Shown: piece by piece, positions 5,894 through 12,183 of the stretch
Layout: each line of letters opens with the position of its first letter
How positions within the stretch are numbered: position 1 is the stretch's first letter
Assembly (NCBI GenBank): GCA_000437375.1
Contig: FR898232.1
Coordinates: 97,626-133,239 of the forward strand
From: Eubacterium sp. CAG:841
Lineage (GTDB): Bacteria > Bacillota > Clostridia > Oscillospirales > CAG-272
Reading direction: 5' to 3'
DNA: 35,614 bases
Notes under the pieces: generated by a model
The model's input: only the letters and a program-made list of their open reading frames with translations
The model's database searches: none
Told to the model about the DNA's origin: nothing
Made by a program: the position numbers and the translations under genes

Positions 5894-7542
5894 TTCGTTT
5901 CGATAAGGCTTTCATTCCACATTTCGGGAGCGTCGTAGCCCAAAAGGTTTACCGTTGTTGCCGCGACGTTTGAAAGTCCGAACTTTGCCTGCGGTTTTAC
6001 GGTGTATTTGTCGGAGTAGAAGTTGTCGTAGATTATGCACGGAACGGGATTGAGAGTATGACTTGTCTTTGCTTTCGGAGTGCCGTCGGGATTGGTCTTT
6101 ACGCAACCTTTTTTCTTGTCATATTCGTACATTTCATCTGCGTTTCCGTGATCGGCGGTGATTATTGCAACGCCTTTTGCTTTATCAACTGCGGCGATTA
6201 TTCTCGCAAGCTGAAGGTCGAGCGCTTCCATTGCAACAATTGTTGCTTCGTAGTTTCCTGTGTGACCGACCATATCGCCGTTCGGGAAATTGCAACGGAT
6301 ATATCTGTATTTTCCGCTTTCTATTGCTTCTATGACTGCGTCCGCTATAAGAGCGCACTGCATCCACGGGCGCTGCTCGAACGGAATGACGTCGGAGGGG
6401 ATTTCCTTGTAGGTTTCGGTCTTTTCGTCGAATTTGCCGCTTCTGTTGCCGTTCCAGAAATATGTCACGTGACCGTACTTTTGTGTTTCGGAGATTGCAA
6501 ACTGCGTAACGCCCGTTTCGGCAAGATACTGACCCATTGTGTTCTTTATTTCCGGCGGGTTTACAAGATATTTGTGCGGGATGTGAAGGTCGCCGTCATA
6601 TTCGAGCATGCCTGCGTAAATTACTTTCGGAACTCTGACGCGGTCGAACTTGTCAAACTCTGCGCCGCCATCGAACGCTCTTGAAATTTCAATGGCTCTG
6701 TCGCCTCTGAAGTTGAAGAAAACAACGCTGTCGCCGTCCTCTATCGTGCCGACGGGTTTGCCGTTTTCGGCAATAACGAAGGCGGGAAGATCCTGGTCTA
6801 TAGCGCCTGTTTCTTTTCTGTATGTGACAATCGCCTCTTCTGCCGAGGCAAACTGTCTGCCTTCACCGAGAACGTGCGTATGCCATCCGTCCTCAACCAT
6901 TTTCCAATTCGCTTCATAACGGTCCATAGTGATCTTCATTCTGCCACCGCCGGAAGCTATCTTTGCATCGAATGTGCTGTCGTTCAGCGAGGCAAGGAAT
7001 TCTTCAAAGGGTCTTACATAGTCGAGAGCGGAGGTTTCGCCTACGTCTCTGCCGTCGAGGAGAATGTGAATACGGACTTTTTTAACGCCTTCGCTCTTGG
7101 CGCGTTCTACCATAGCTTTGAGGTGGTCTATGTGCGAGTGAACGTTGCCGTCGGAGAAAAGTCCTATGAAGTGGAATGTTCCGTTATCTTTGCAGCCTGC
7201 GACAAGCTCTTTCCAAGTCTCACCTTCAAACATTTTGCCCGATGTGATGGATTCCGAAACGAGCTTTGCGCCCTGAGAAAATACCTGTCCCGAGCCGAGT
7301 GCGTTGTGACCGACTTCGGAGTTGCCCATATCGTCGTCGGAGGGAAGCCCTACGGCTGTGCCGTGTGCGGCGAGCTTTCTTGTCGGATATTTTGCCATGA
7401 GCATATCGAGGGTGGGAGTATATGCATTTGCAACGGCGTCTCCCTCTTTGCCGTTACCTATACCTACGCCGTCCATAACGATTGTAAGGACGGGGCCTTC
7501 AACGCCTATGGGGTGTGCGGATTTTTTGAGTATGTGTTCCAT
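5890..7542 (-). CDS. gpmI: 2,3-bisphosphoglycerate-independent phosphoglycerate mutase
   Basis: 550 residues. Interconverts 3- and 2-phosphoglycerate in glycolysis; metal-dependent member of the alkaline phosphatase superfamily. The metal-binding start is IVMDGVGIGNG (Asp24), and the phosphoserine nucleophile is Ser75 in DDMGNSEVGHNALGSG. Other family blocks: LLDGRDVGETSALDYV, GGGRMKITMDRYEANW, NFRGDRAIEISRAF, FPNGDMVGHTGN and ITADHGNADEMYE. It is somewhat longer than the usual ~510 residues, with extra residues in the C-terminal half (KKKGCVKTNPDGTPKAKTSHTLNPVP). The ATG at 7542 has a GAGGAAA ribosome site. Confidence 0.97.
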   Translation of the reverse strand: MEHILKKSAHPIGVEGPVLTIVMDGVGIGNGKEGDAVANAYTPTLDMLMAKYPTRKLAAHGTAVGLPSDDDMGNSEVGHNALGSGQVFSQGAKLVSESITSGKMFEGETWKELVAGCKDNGTFHFIGLFSDGNVHSHIDHLKAMVERAKSEGVKKVRIHILLDGRDVGETSALDYVRPFEEFLASLNDSTFDAKIASGGGRMKITMDRYEANWKMVEDGWHTHVLGEGRQFASAEEAIVTYRKETGAIDQDLPAFVIAENGKPVGTIEDGDSVVFFNFRGDRAIEISRAFDGGAEFDKFDRVRVPKVIYAGMLEYDGDLHIPHKYLVNPPEIKNTMGQYLAETGVTQFAISETQKYGHVTYFWNGNRSGKFDEKTETYKEIPSDVIPFEQRPWMQCALIADAVIEAIESGKYRYIRCNFPNGDMVGHTGNYEATIVAMEALDLQLARIIAAVDKAKGVAIITADHGNADEMYEYDKKKGCVKTNPDGTPKAKTSHTLNPVPCIIYDNFYSDKYTVKPQAKFGLSNVAATTVNLLGYDAPEMWNESLIETK

Positions 7543-7575
7543 AATGGTTTCCTCTTTTCATAATTTTACAGGCTA

Positions 7576-7604
7576 ATTATATACAATACCTTGTCCGATG
7601 TCAA
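7576..7604 (-). promoter_or_regulatory. Sigma-A promoter of gpmI
   Basis: Minus-strand TTGACA (7604-7599), 17-nt spacer, TATAAT (7581-7576): a full consensus match about 35 bp upstream of the gpmI ATG. It faces away from the plus-strand promoter at 7622-7650. Confidence 0.85.
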
Positions 7605-7621
7605 TATTTTTGCAATTTATC

Positions 7622-7650
7622 TTTACAAAATCATCGGAATATGTTAACAT
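7622..7650 (+). promoter_or_regulatory. Sigma-A promoter for the 7.7-8.8 kb genes
   Basis: TTTACA (7622-7627), 17-nt spacer, TAACAT (7645-7650). It lies about 36 bp upstream of the TTG start at 7686 and argues against the in-frame ATG at 7641, which falls inside the promoter. Confidence 0.6.
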
Positions 7651-7685
7651 ATACAAGTAAAATAAAAATGTCCGGAGGTGCGGCT

Positions 7686-8000
7686 TTGAACAGCTCATAT
7701 ATCATAATTCTGATATTGTTTGTCGTTGCAGTATGGTTGCCGATGATAAACCTTCGCCGAAGGATAAGAAGAACGCTTAAGAAACGCAGAAAAACAGGAG
7801 GAAAACTTATGAACGAACTTATACAGAATTTCATAGGCAAGGATTGCATCATTGCTTGTGCGGGACTTTATTCGTACACGGGTACAATTGAAGAAGCAAA
7901 GGAAAACTGGATAACTTTAAAAGAGAAAAACGGCACTTCTCATCTTATAAATCTTGACTATGTTTACGACGTTAAAGAAGTGAAGAAAAAACAGAAATAA
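7686..8000 (+). CDS. Small membrane-anchored DUF6897-like protein with a possible second start
   Basis: 104 residues from the TTG at 7686, which has a GGAGG ribosome site 7 nt upstream. The N-terminus is one hydrophobic helix (SSYIIILILFVVAVWLPMI) followed by a very basic stretch (NLRRRIRRTLKKRRKTGG). The C-terminal 62 residues begin at an internal ATG (7809) with its own strong ribosome site (AGGAGG): MNELIQNFIGKDCIIACAG onward. This part resembles short Clostridial proteins of about 60 residues (DUF6897-like, from memory) with an Sm-like small beta fold. Two products, membrane-anchored and soluble, are possible. Function unknown. Confidence 0.6.
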   Translation: MNSSYIIILILFVVAVWLPMINLRRRIRRTLKKRRKTGGKLMNELIQNFIGKDCIIACAGLYSYTGTIEEAKENWITLKEKNGTSHLINLDYVYDVKEVKKKQK

Positions 8001-8020
8001 TTTTTTCGGAGAATCCGGAT

Positions 8021-8779
8021 ATGAAGATAAAAAAAATAATTGCCGCAGCGGTTGCGGCAGTGCTGGCGGCGTGTATGTTTTCATTTTCTGCGTTTGCTGC
8101 CGAAAGCGGAACAACGTCAACAAGCGGTGCGACATATGTTACGTCAACCGGGATAACATCGTCTGAAGAACCTCACGGCGAGGCGAGTTGGGTTGTTGGC
8201 AGTGAAAAGAAATACGGCAATTTTGACGAAGCGGTAAAAGCACTTTCGAAAGATGGAGGAACAATAACGCTTCTTTCGGACGCTCACCTTACGGAAACAA
8301 GAGTTATTACGAAAAATATTTCGGTAAACGGTGATTATACGCTTTATATAGAAGCCGACGCATATATTTTTGAAGGCGCAAGCGTGGTTCTTAATTGCAG
8401 TGTTTATATTACGGCTGGAAAAACGGTTGAAAACTCCGGAACGATTTATATAAAGTGCGTAGCGGATAAAATATGCGACGGAACGTATTCGGGAAATGAA
8501 ATACGGCAGCTTCATCACTGGAATTCCGGCAGCGTGGATGTTGAGCCGACGTACGAAAAAGAAGGCGCGATAAAATATGTTTGCTTTGACTGCTTTGAAA
8601 CAAGATTTGAATCGCTTCCGAAGCTTATAAAAAGAAATACAAGCGATATAATTTCTCTGATTTTTATATTTGCGATTATGGGGCTTGTGGTGATATGCAT
8701 TGCAGGAATGACGGCGACAAGAATTTATAATAAAAAACACAAGGCAGGTGACGTCTCCGAAAACCTGGATGAACAATAA
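8021..8779 (+). CDS. Secreted or membrane-anchored protein with signal peptide and C-terminal helix
   Basis: 252 residues; not recognised as a named family. A clear signal peptide (MKIKKIIAAAVAAVLAACMF..., cleavage near AFAAES) is followed by a Thr/Ser-rich segment, then repeated short beta segments (GGTITLLSDAHLTE, TRVITKNISVNGDYTLYI, GASVVLNCSVYITAGKTVEN) that look like a right-handed beta-helix. Next comes a piece with an HxW and a CxxC (KYVCFDCFETRF), as in small repeats at the ends of Clostridial surface proteins. A C-terminal membrane helix (SLIFIFAIMGLVVICIAGM) and a short basic tail place the bulk outside the cell. It lies 20 bp past the previous gene, so co-transcription is likely. 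Confidence 0.7.
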   Translation: MKIKKIIAAAVAAVLAACMFSFSAFAAESGTTSTSGATYVTSTGITSSEEPHGEASWVVGSEKKYGNFDEAVKALSKDGGTITLLSDAHLTETRVITKNISVNGDYTLYIEADAYIFEGASVVLNCSVYITAGKTVENSGTIYIKCVADKICDGTYSGNEIRQLHHWNSGSVDVEPTYEKEGAIKYVCFDCFETRFESLPKLIKRNTSDIISLIFIFAIMGLVVICIAGMTATRIYNKKHKAGDVSENLDEQ

Positions 8780-8806
8780 TTATATAGAAGTAAGCTTTGC
8801 ATTGCA

Positions 8807-8846
8807 ACGCGGAAAAACGTGAAAAAACGTTTTTCCGCGTTTTTTG
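8807..8846 (+). terminator. Intrinsic terminator
   Basis: A long stem (ACGCGGAAAAACGT pairing with ACGTTTTTCCGCGT, 5-nt loop) is followed by TTTTTTG. It closes the 7.7-8.8 kb unit. Confidence 0.9.
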
Positions 8847-8905
8847 TATCACGCAAAGACGCCGTCCGTCATAAAATATTATCAAGTCATAACGGAGGTG
8901 AAAAT

Positions 8906-9313
8906 ATGGATACTACCGAAAATTACGGTACTTTGACAGTAAAAACCGAATCGGCGTTCGGCGCACTGCCCGTAAAGGACGCGACGGTTTCCTTCCGTCG
9001 GCAAATGCCCGACGGCGCAAAGCTTTTTGCGGTGCTTGTGACGGGAGAGGACGGGGAAACCGACCCGCTTGAAATTCCCGCTCCGCCCGCTTCAAATTCG
9101 CTCTCTCCCGGAGGAGAAACACCGTATTCGCTTGTAAACGTCGGGATTTATGCGGAGGGCTACTATTCGGTTATGCTTACGGGTGTTCCGATATATTCGG
9201 GCATATCAAGCACGCAGACCGTCAATATGATACCCCTGCCGGAGAGCGTCCGGTTTGACAAGTATCCCAGCGGGAACTATATCATAACGGAAAGCGAGGT
9301 GCCGAAGCTTTGA
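8906..9313 (+). CDS. SleC N-terminal-like spore cortex protein, part 1
   Basis: 135 residues from the ATG at 8906 (GGAGGTG ribosome site). YGTLTVKTESAFGALPVKDATVSFR looks like the N-terminal beta-sandwich (carboxypeptidase-regulatory-like) part of Clostridial SleC spore cortex-lytic preproteins and similar spore proteins. No signal peptide is visible. The stop overlaps the TTG start of the next gene (TTGA), indicating translational coupling. In SleC-type proteins this module precedes the SpoIID-like and peptidoglycan-binding parts in one chain; here the parts are separate genes. Role in cortex remodelling or germination is inferred. Confidence 0.6.
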   Translation: MDTTENYGTLTVKTESAFGALPVKDATVSFRRQMPDGAKLFAVLVTGEDGETDPLEIPAPPASNSLSPGGETPYSLVNVGIYAEGYYSVMLTGVPIYSGISSTQTVNMIPLPESVRFDKYPSGNYIITESEVPKL

Positions 9314-10731
9314 ATGCACGCTATCCCGTTGTGCCGGAGTATATAACGGTGCACCTCGGCGCGCCCGACAACAAAAGCGCGGAAAACGTGAGCGTCGGCT
9401 TTGCGGATTACATAAAAAACGTTGCGTCGAGCGAGATTTATCCGACATGGCCGGAGGCTGCTCTGCGGGCAAATATCTATGCGCAGATTTCCTTTGCGCT
9501 GAACAGGATATATACGGAGCATTACCGATCGCGCGGGTACGATTTCGATATAACGAATTCCACGGCATACGACCAGGCATTTGTGCGCGACAGAGACATT
9601 TTTGATAACATAAGCATAATCGTTGACGAAATTTTCAATGATTATATAGTCCGCGAGGGATATATAGAGCCGCTTTTTGCCGTCTATTGCAACGGCACGA
9701 CCGTCACCTGCGACGGTCTTTCCCAATGGGGAAGCGTGTCGCTTGCAAACGACGGGCTCGGCGCCTATGACATTCTCACAAGGTATTACGGGGAGAACAT
9801 AGGGCTTGTCGAAAATGCGCCCGTGCAGGCGCTCGAGCCGTCTCCGCCGAATATTCTTCTTTCCGAGGGAAGCGCGGGCAACGACGTGAAATTCATTCAG
9901 GTGCGGCTGAACAGAATATCGACAAATTATCCGTCTATACCGAAAATACCGAAGGTTGACGGCGTGTTTGGGGTTGAAACGGGAAACGCCGTACGCGAAT
10001 TTCAGAGAATATTCACTCTCAACCGGACCGGTACCGTCGACAAGTCGACATGGTACAGCATACAGCGTGTTTACGACGCCGTAAAACGCCTGAGCGAGCT
10101 TGACAGCGAGGGCATCCGTGACGATGAAATTTCAAATCAGTTCAAGGATCTTCTGAGCGAGGGCGACAGCGGAGAGGACATAAAAACGGTGCAATATTAT
10201 CTGCGCTTTATTTCGGAATTCAATCCCGCCGTGCCGACGGTTGCCGTCGACGGCTATTTCGGAGAGAGCACCACGGCTGCCGTCCGCGCGTTTCAGCAGG
10301 CATATGACCTTCCCGTCACGGGCGTTGTCGACGGGAGGACGTGGAATAAGATGTTTGACGTGTATTACGGAATAATTTCCTCTATGGAGTACGAATTGCC
10401 CGACGGCGCGGTGCCGTTTCCCGGCGTATTTCTGAAATACGGGTCGGAGGGGAAAAACGTTGAAATTTTACAGCGGTATATAAATGCCGCGCACGAAATT
10501 TATCCGCAGATACCGCAGGTGACTGTCGACGGAGTGTTCGGAGCGGACACGAGAAATGCGGTTTATGCCGCGCAGGCAGTTTTCGGACTGATGATAACGG
10601 GAGTTGTCGGACCGGTGCTGTGGACAGAGCTTGCGGAAGCATATGAGCAGGTTGCGGGCAACGCAAGACGCGAGTATCAGTATGCGGGAGAGGTATTGTC
10701 GGAAGGAGACGGCGATGACGGACAGCAGTAA
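9310..10731 (+). CDS. SpoIID-domain protein with three peptidoglycan-binding repeats
   Basis: 473 residues, TTG start (GAGGTG upstream). A SpoIID-type domain spans about 20-165: DYIKNVASSEIYPTWPEAAL followed by RANIYAQISFALN. Glu42 matches the catalytic Glu of SpoIID lytic transglycosylases, which cut glycan strands stripped of stem peptides. Three PG_binding_1 repeats follow at about 190-252, 288-348 and 380-441, each with D-G-x-F/Y-G near its middle (KVDGVFG, AVDGYFG, TVDGVFG) and a T/V-G-x-V-D/G-x-x-T/L-W end. There is no signal peptide, so a mother-cell or spore-coat product is likely. It resembles the central part of Clostridial SleC-like proteins but lacks a recognised SleC protease-processed tail. 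Confidence 0.8.
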   Translation: MNARYPVVPEYITVHLGAPDNKSAENVSVGFADYIKNVASSEIYPTWPEAALRANIYAQISFALNRIYTEHYRSRGYDFDITNSTAYDQAFVRDRDIFDNISIIVDEIFNDYIVREGYIEPLFAVYCNGTTVTCDGLSQWGSVSLANDGLGAYDILTRYYGENIGLVENAPVQALEPSPPNILLSEGSAGNDVKFIQVRLNRISTNYPSIPKIPKVDGVFGVETGNAVREFQRIFTLNRTGTVDKSTWYSIQRVYDAVKRLSELDSEGIRDDEISNQFKDLLSEGDSGEDIKTVQYYLRFISEFNPAVPTVAVDGYFGESTTAAVRAFQQAYDLPVTGVVDGRTWNKMFDVYYGIISSMEYELPDGAVPFPGVFLKYGSEGKNVEILQRYINAAHEIYPQIPQVTVDGVFGADTRNAVYAAQAVFGLMITGVVGPVLWTELAEAYEQVAGNARREYQYAGEVLSEGDGDDGQQ

Positions 10732-11242
10732 AAAAGCACAGGTGACGGAGCTTCAGAAAATGCTCCGCGCGGTATCATATATACACAAAGACGTGCCGAG
10801 GATAAATCCGGACGGCGTATTCGACAAGGAAACGACGGATGCGCTTCGCATTTTTCAGCGACAGATGGGGCTTGCACCGACGGGAACGGCGGACTTTGCA
10901 ACGTGGAACGCATTGAGAGCGGAGTCGGCACTGGCACAGAATTACGCGTCGGGAGGGAATTCCGTAAGCATTTTTCCGAGCGCGGACTACGTGGCAAAGC
11001 CGGGCGAAAAAAGCTCGCTCGTGTATGTGATACAGGTTATGCTCGGCGACATTTCGCACACCTATGACGGACTTGAAAACGTTGAAGTGACGGGTGTATA
11101 CGACGAAGCCACCTGCGATGGGGTAAAGCTTTTTCAGCATTACCACCGCATGGAGGAAACTGGCAATGTCGACCGCAAAACGTGGGACGCTCTTGCCGCC
11201 AGCTATAACGTATTTGCAAACAACAATAATTATATCTCATAA
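10715..11242 (+). CDS. Protein made of two peptidoglycan-binding domains
   Basis: 175 residues from the ATG at 10715 (GGAAGGAG ribosome site), overlapping the previous gene by 17 bp in another frame. Two PG_binding_1 units: TELQKMLRAVSYIHKDVPRI then NPDGVFDKETTDALRIFQ, and VYVIQVMLGDISHTYDGLE followed by EVTGVYDEATCDGVKLFQHYH. There is no catalytic domain and no signal peptide. Being coupled to the SpoIID-domain gene, it probably acts with it on spore cortex. An in-frame start further upstream lies deep inside the previous gene and is rejected. Confidence 0.75.
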   Translation: MTDSSKKAQVTELQKMLRAVSYIHKDVPRINPDGVFDKETTDALRIFQRQMGLAPTGTADFATWNALRAESALAQNYASGGNSVSIFPSADYVAKPGEKSSLVYVIQVMLGDISHTYDGLENVEVTGVYDEATCDGVKLFQHYHRMEETGNVDRKTWDALAASYNVFANNNNYIS

Positions 11243-11252
11243 AATCGGATGA

Positions 11253-11281
11253 AAAATGCCCGCCAATGTACGGGCATTTTT
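11253..11281 (+). terminator. Intrinsic terminator of the cortex-protein operon
   Basis: AAAATGCCCG pairs with CGGGCATTTT across an 8-nt loop, with a following T-run, starting 10 bp after the stop at 11242. Confidence 0.9.
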
Positions 11282-11292
11282 CGGGTTTTATG

Positions 11293-11321
11293 TTGACAAA
11301 ATCCTATATTTTATTTATAAT
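11293..11321 (+). promoter_or_regulatory. Sigma-A promoter
   Basis: TTGACA (11293-11298), 17-nt spacer, TATAAT (11316-11321), 37 bp upstream of the ATG at 11359. Confidence 0.85.
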
Positions 11322-11358
11322 ACCACATGATATATAACATAGTCGAAAGGAAAGGTAA

Positions 11359-11577
11359 ATGAGCAAATACGGCGCGCTTTGGAAATATGTATCCGAAAAG
11401 AACGAAGACAAGCTTACTGTCAGCTTTGAAGATATAAATAATATTTGCGGATTTTCCATCGACCATTCGTTTCTGACATATAAAAAAGAACTTGCATCTT
11501 ATGGTTTTGCGGTAAAGAAGATATCGCAAAAAGACAAGATCGTTACTTTTGAAATGGAGGAGGCGCTGCGCGGATGA
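11359..11577 (+). CDS. Small conserved protein, function unknown
   Basis: 72 residues: YGALWKYVSEKNEDKLTVSF, then EDINNICGF and SFLTYKKELASYGFAV. The pattern (Y-x-x-L/W-x-x-Y, F-E-D-I, I-C-G-F, S-F-L-x-x-K) is one I associate with short proteins found in many Firmicutes, but I cannot name a function. Ribosome site GAAAGGAAAGG. Its TGA overlaps the next ATG (ATGA), so the two are coupled. Confidence 0.7.
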   Translation: MSKYGALWKYVSEKNEDKLTVSFEDINNICGFSIDHSFLTYKKELASYGFAVKKISQKDKIVTFEMEEALRG

Positions 11578-12128
11578 AGAAAGGAATGATATCGGCAAAC
11601 GCCGTGACGTGTATGCGAATCGTAGCGACGGCGGCGCTTATCTTTACCGAGCCGCTTTCGGCATGTTTTTTTTGTTTTTATACATTTGCGGGAATCACAG
11701 ATGTGCTTGACGGCTTTATCGCAAGACGCACTAATACAGAGAGCGACAAGGGTGCAAGACTTGACTCCATAGCCGACCTTATGTTTTATACTGTTATGAT
11801 AATCAGGCTTTTTCCCGTTCTTTATAAAGTTTTGCCGAAAAAAGTATGGCTTGCTGCCGGCGGAGCAGTGTTTGTACGCATATGCTCCTATGTAACGGCT
11901 GCGATAAAATACAAAAAGTTTGCCTCGCTTCACACGTATATGAACAAGCTGACGGGCGCGGCTGTGTTTTTGGTTCCGTATTTTATTCCCACTTCATTTT
12001 ACACGGTTTATTGTTTTTCGGTGTGTGCCATAGGCGTACTTGCTTCGACAGAAGAGCTTATAGTACATATTAAAAGTACCACGTACAATCCTGATATAAA
12101 ATCGGTTTTTTATATGAATAAGCAATGA
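11574..12128 (+). CDS. CDP-alcohol phosphatidyltransferase (phospholipid synthase)
   Basis: 184 residues, integral membrane. The full family motif is present: DVLDGFIARRTNTESDKGAR then LDSIAD (D-x2-D-G-x2-A-R-x8-G-x3-D-x3-D), the metal and CDP-alcohol site. Several hydrophobic helices flank it. The enzyme moves a phosphatidyl group from CDP-diacylglycerol to an alcohol. The size fits PgsA-like or other small members; the acceptor (glycerol phosphate, serine or other) cannot be told from sequence by eye. The C-terminal half is less typical of PgsA, so I give no symbol. Confidence 0.88.
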   Translation: MKKGMISANAVTCMRIVATAALIFTEPLSACFFCFYTFAGITDVLDGFIARRTNTESDKGARLDSIADLMFYTVMIIRLFPVLYKVLPKKVWLAAGGAVFVRICSYVTAAIKYKKFASLHTYMNKLTGAAVFLVPYFIPTSFYTVYCFSVCAIGVLASTEELIVHIKSTTYNPDIKSVFYMNKQ

Positions 12129-12134
12129 CGAAAG

Positions 12135-12172
12135 ACAGCCCCTGCGTGAAAACGCAGGGGCTGTTGCTTTTG
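12135..12172. terminator. Bidirectional terminator between convergent operons
   Basis: A perfect 13-bp stem (ACAGCCCCTGCGT / ACGCAGGGGCTGT, 4-nt loop) with T-rich sequence on the plus side (TGCTTTTG) and an A/T stretch on the other. It lies between the plus-strand phosphatidyltransferase stop (12128) and the minus-strand E1 stop (12184). Confidence 0.85.
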
Positions 12173-12183
12173 AATATATTTAA

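Noticed and set aside
6058..7563. Long plus-strand frames (208 and 229 codons) opposite gpmI
   Set aside because: They mirror a well-conserved enzyme gene and have shadow-like composition.
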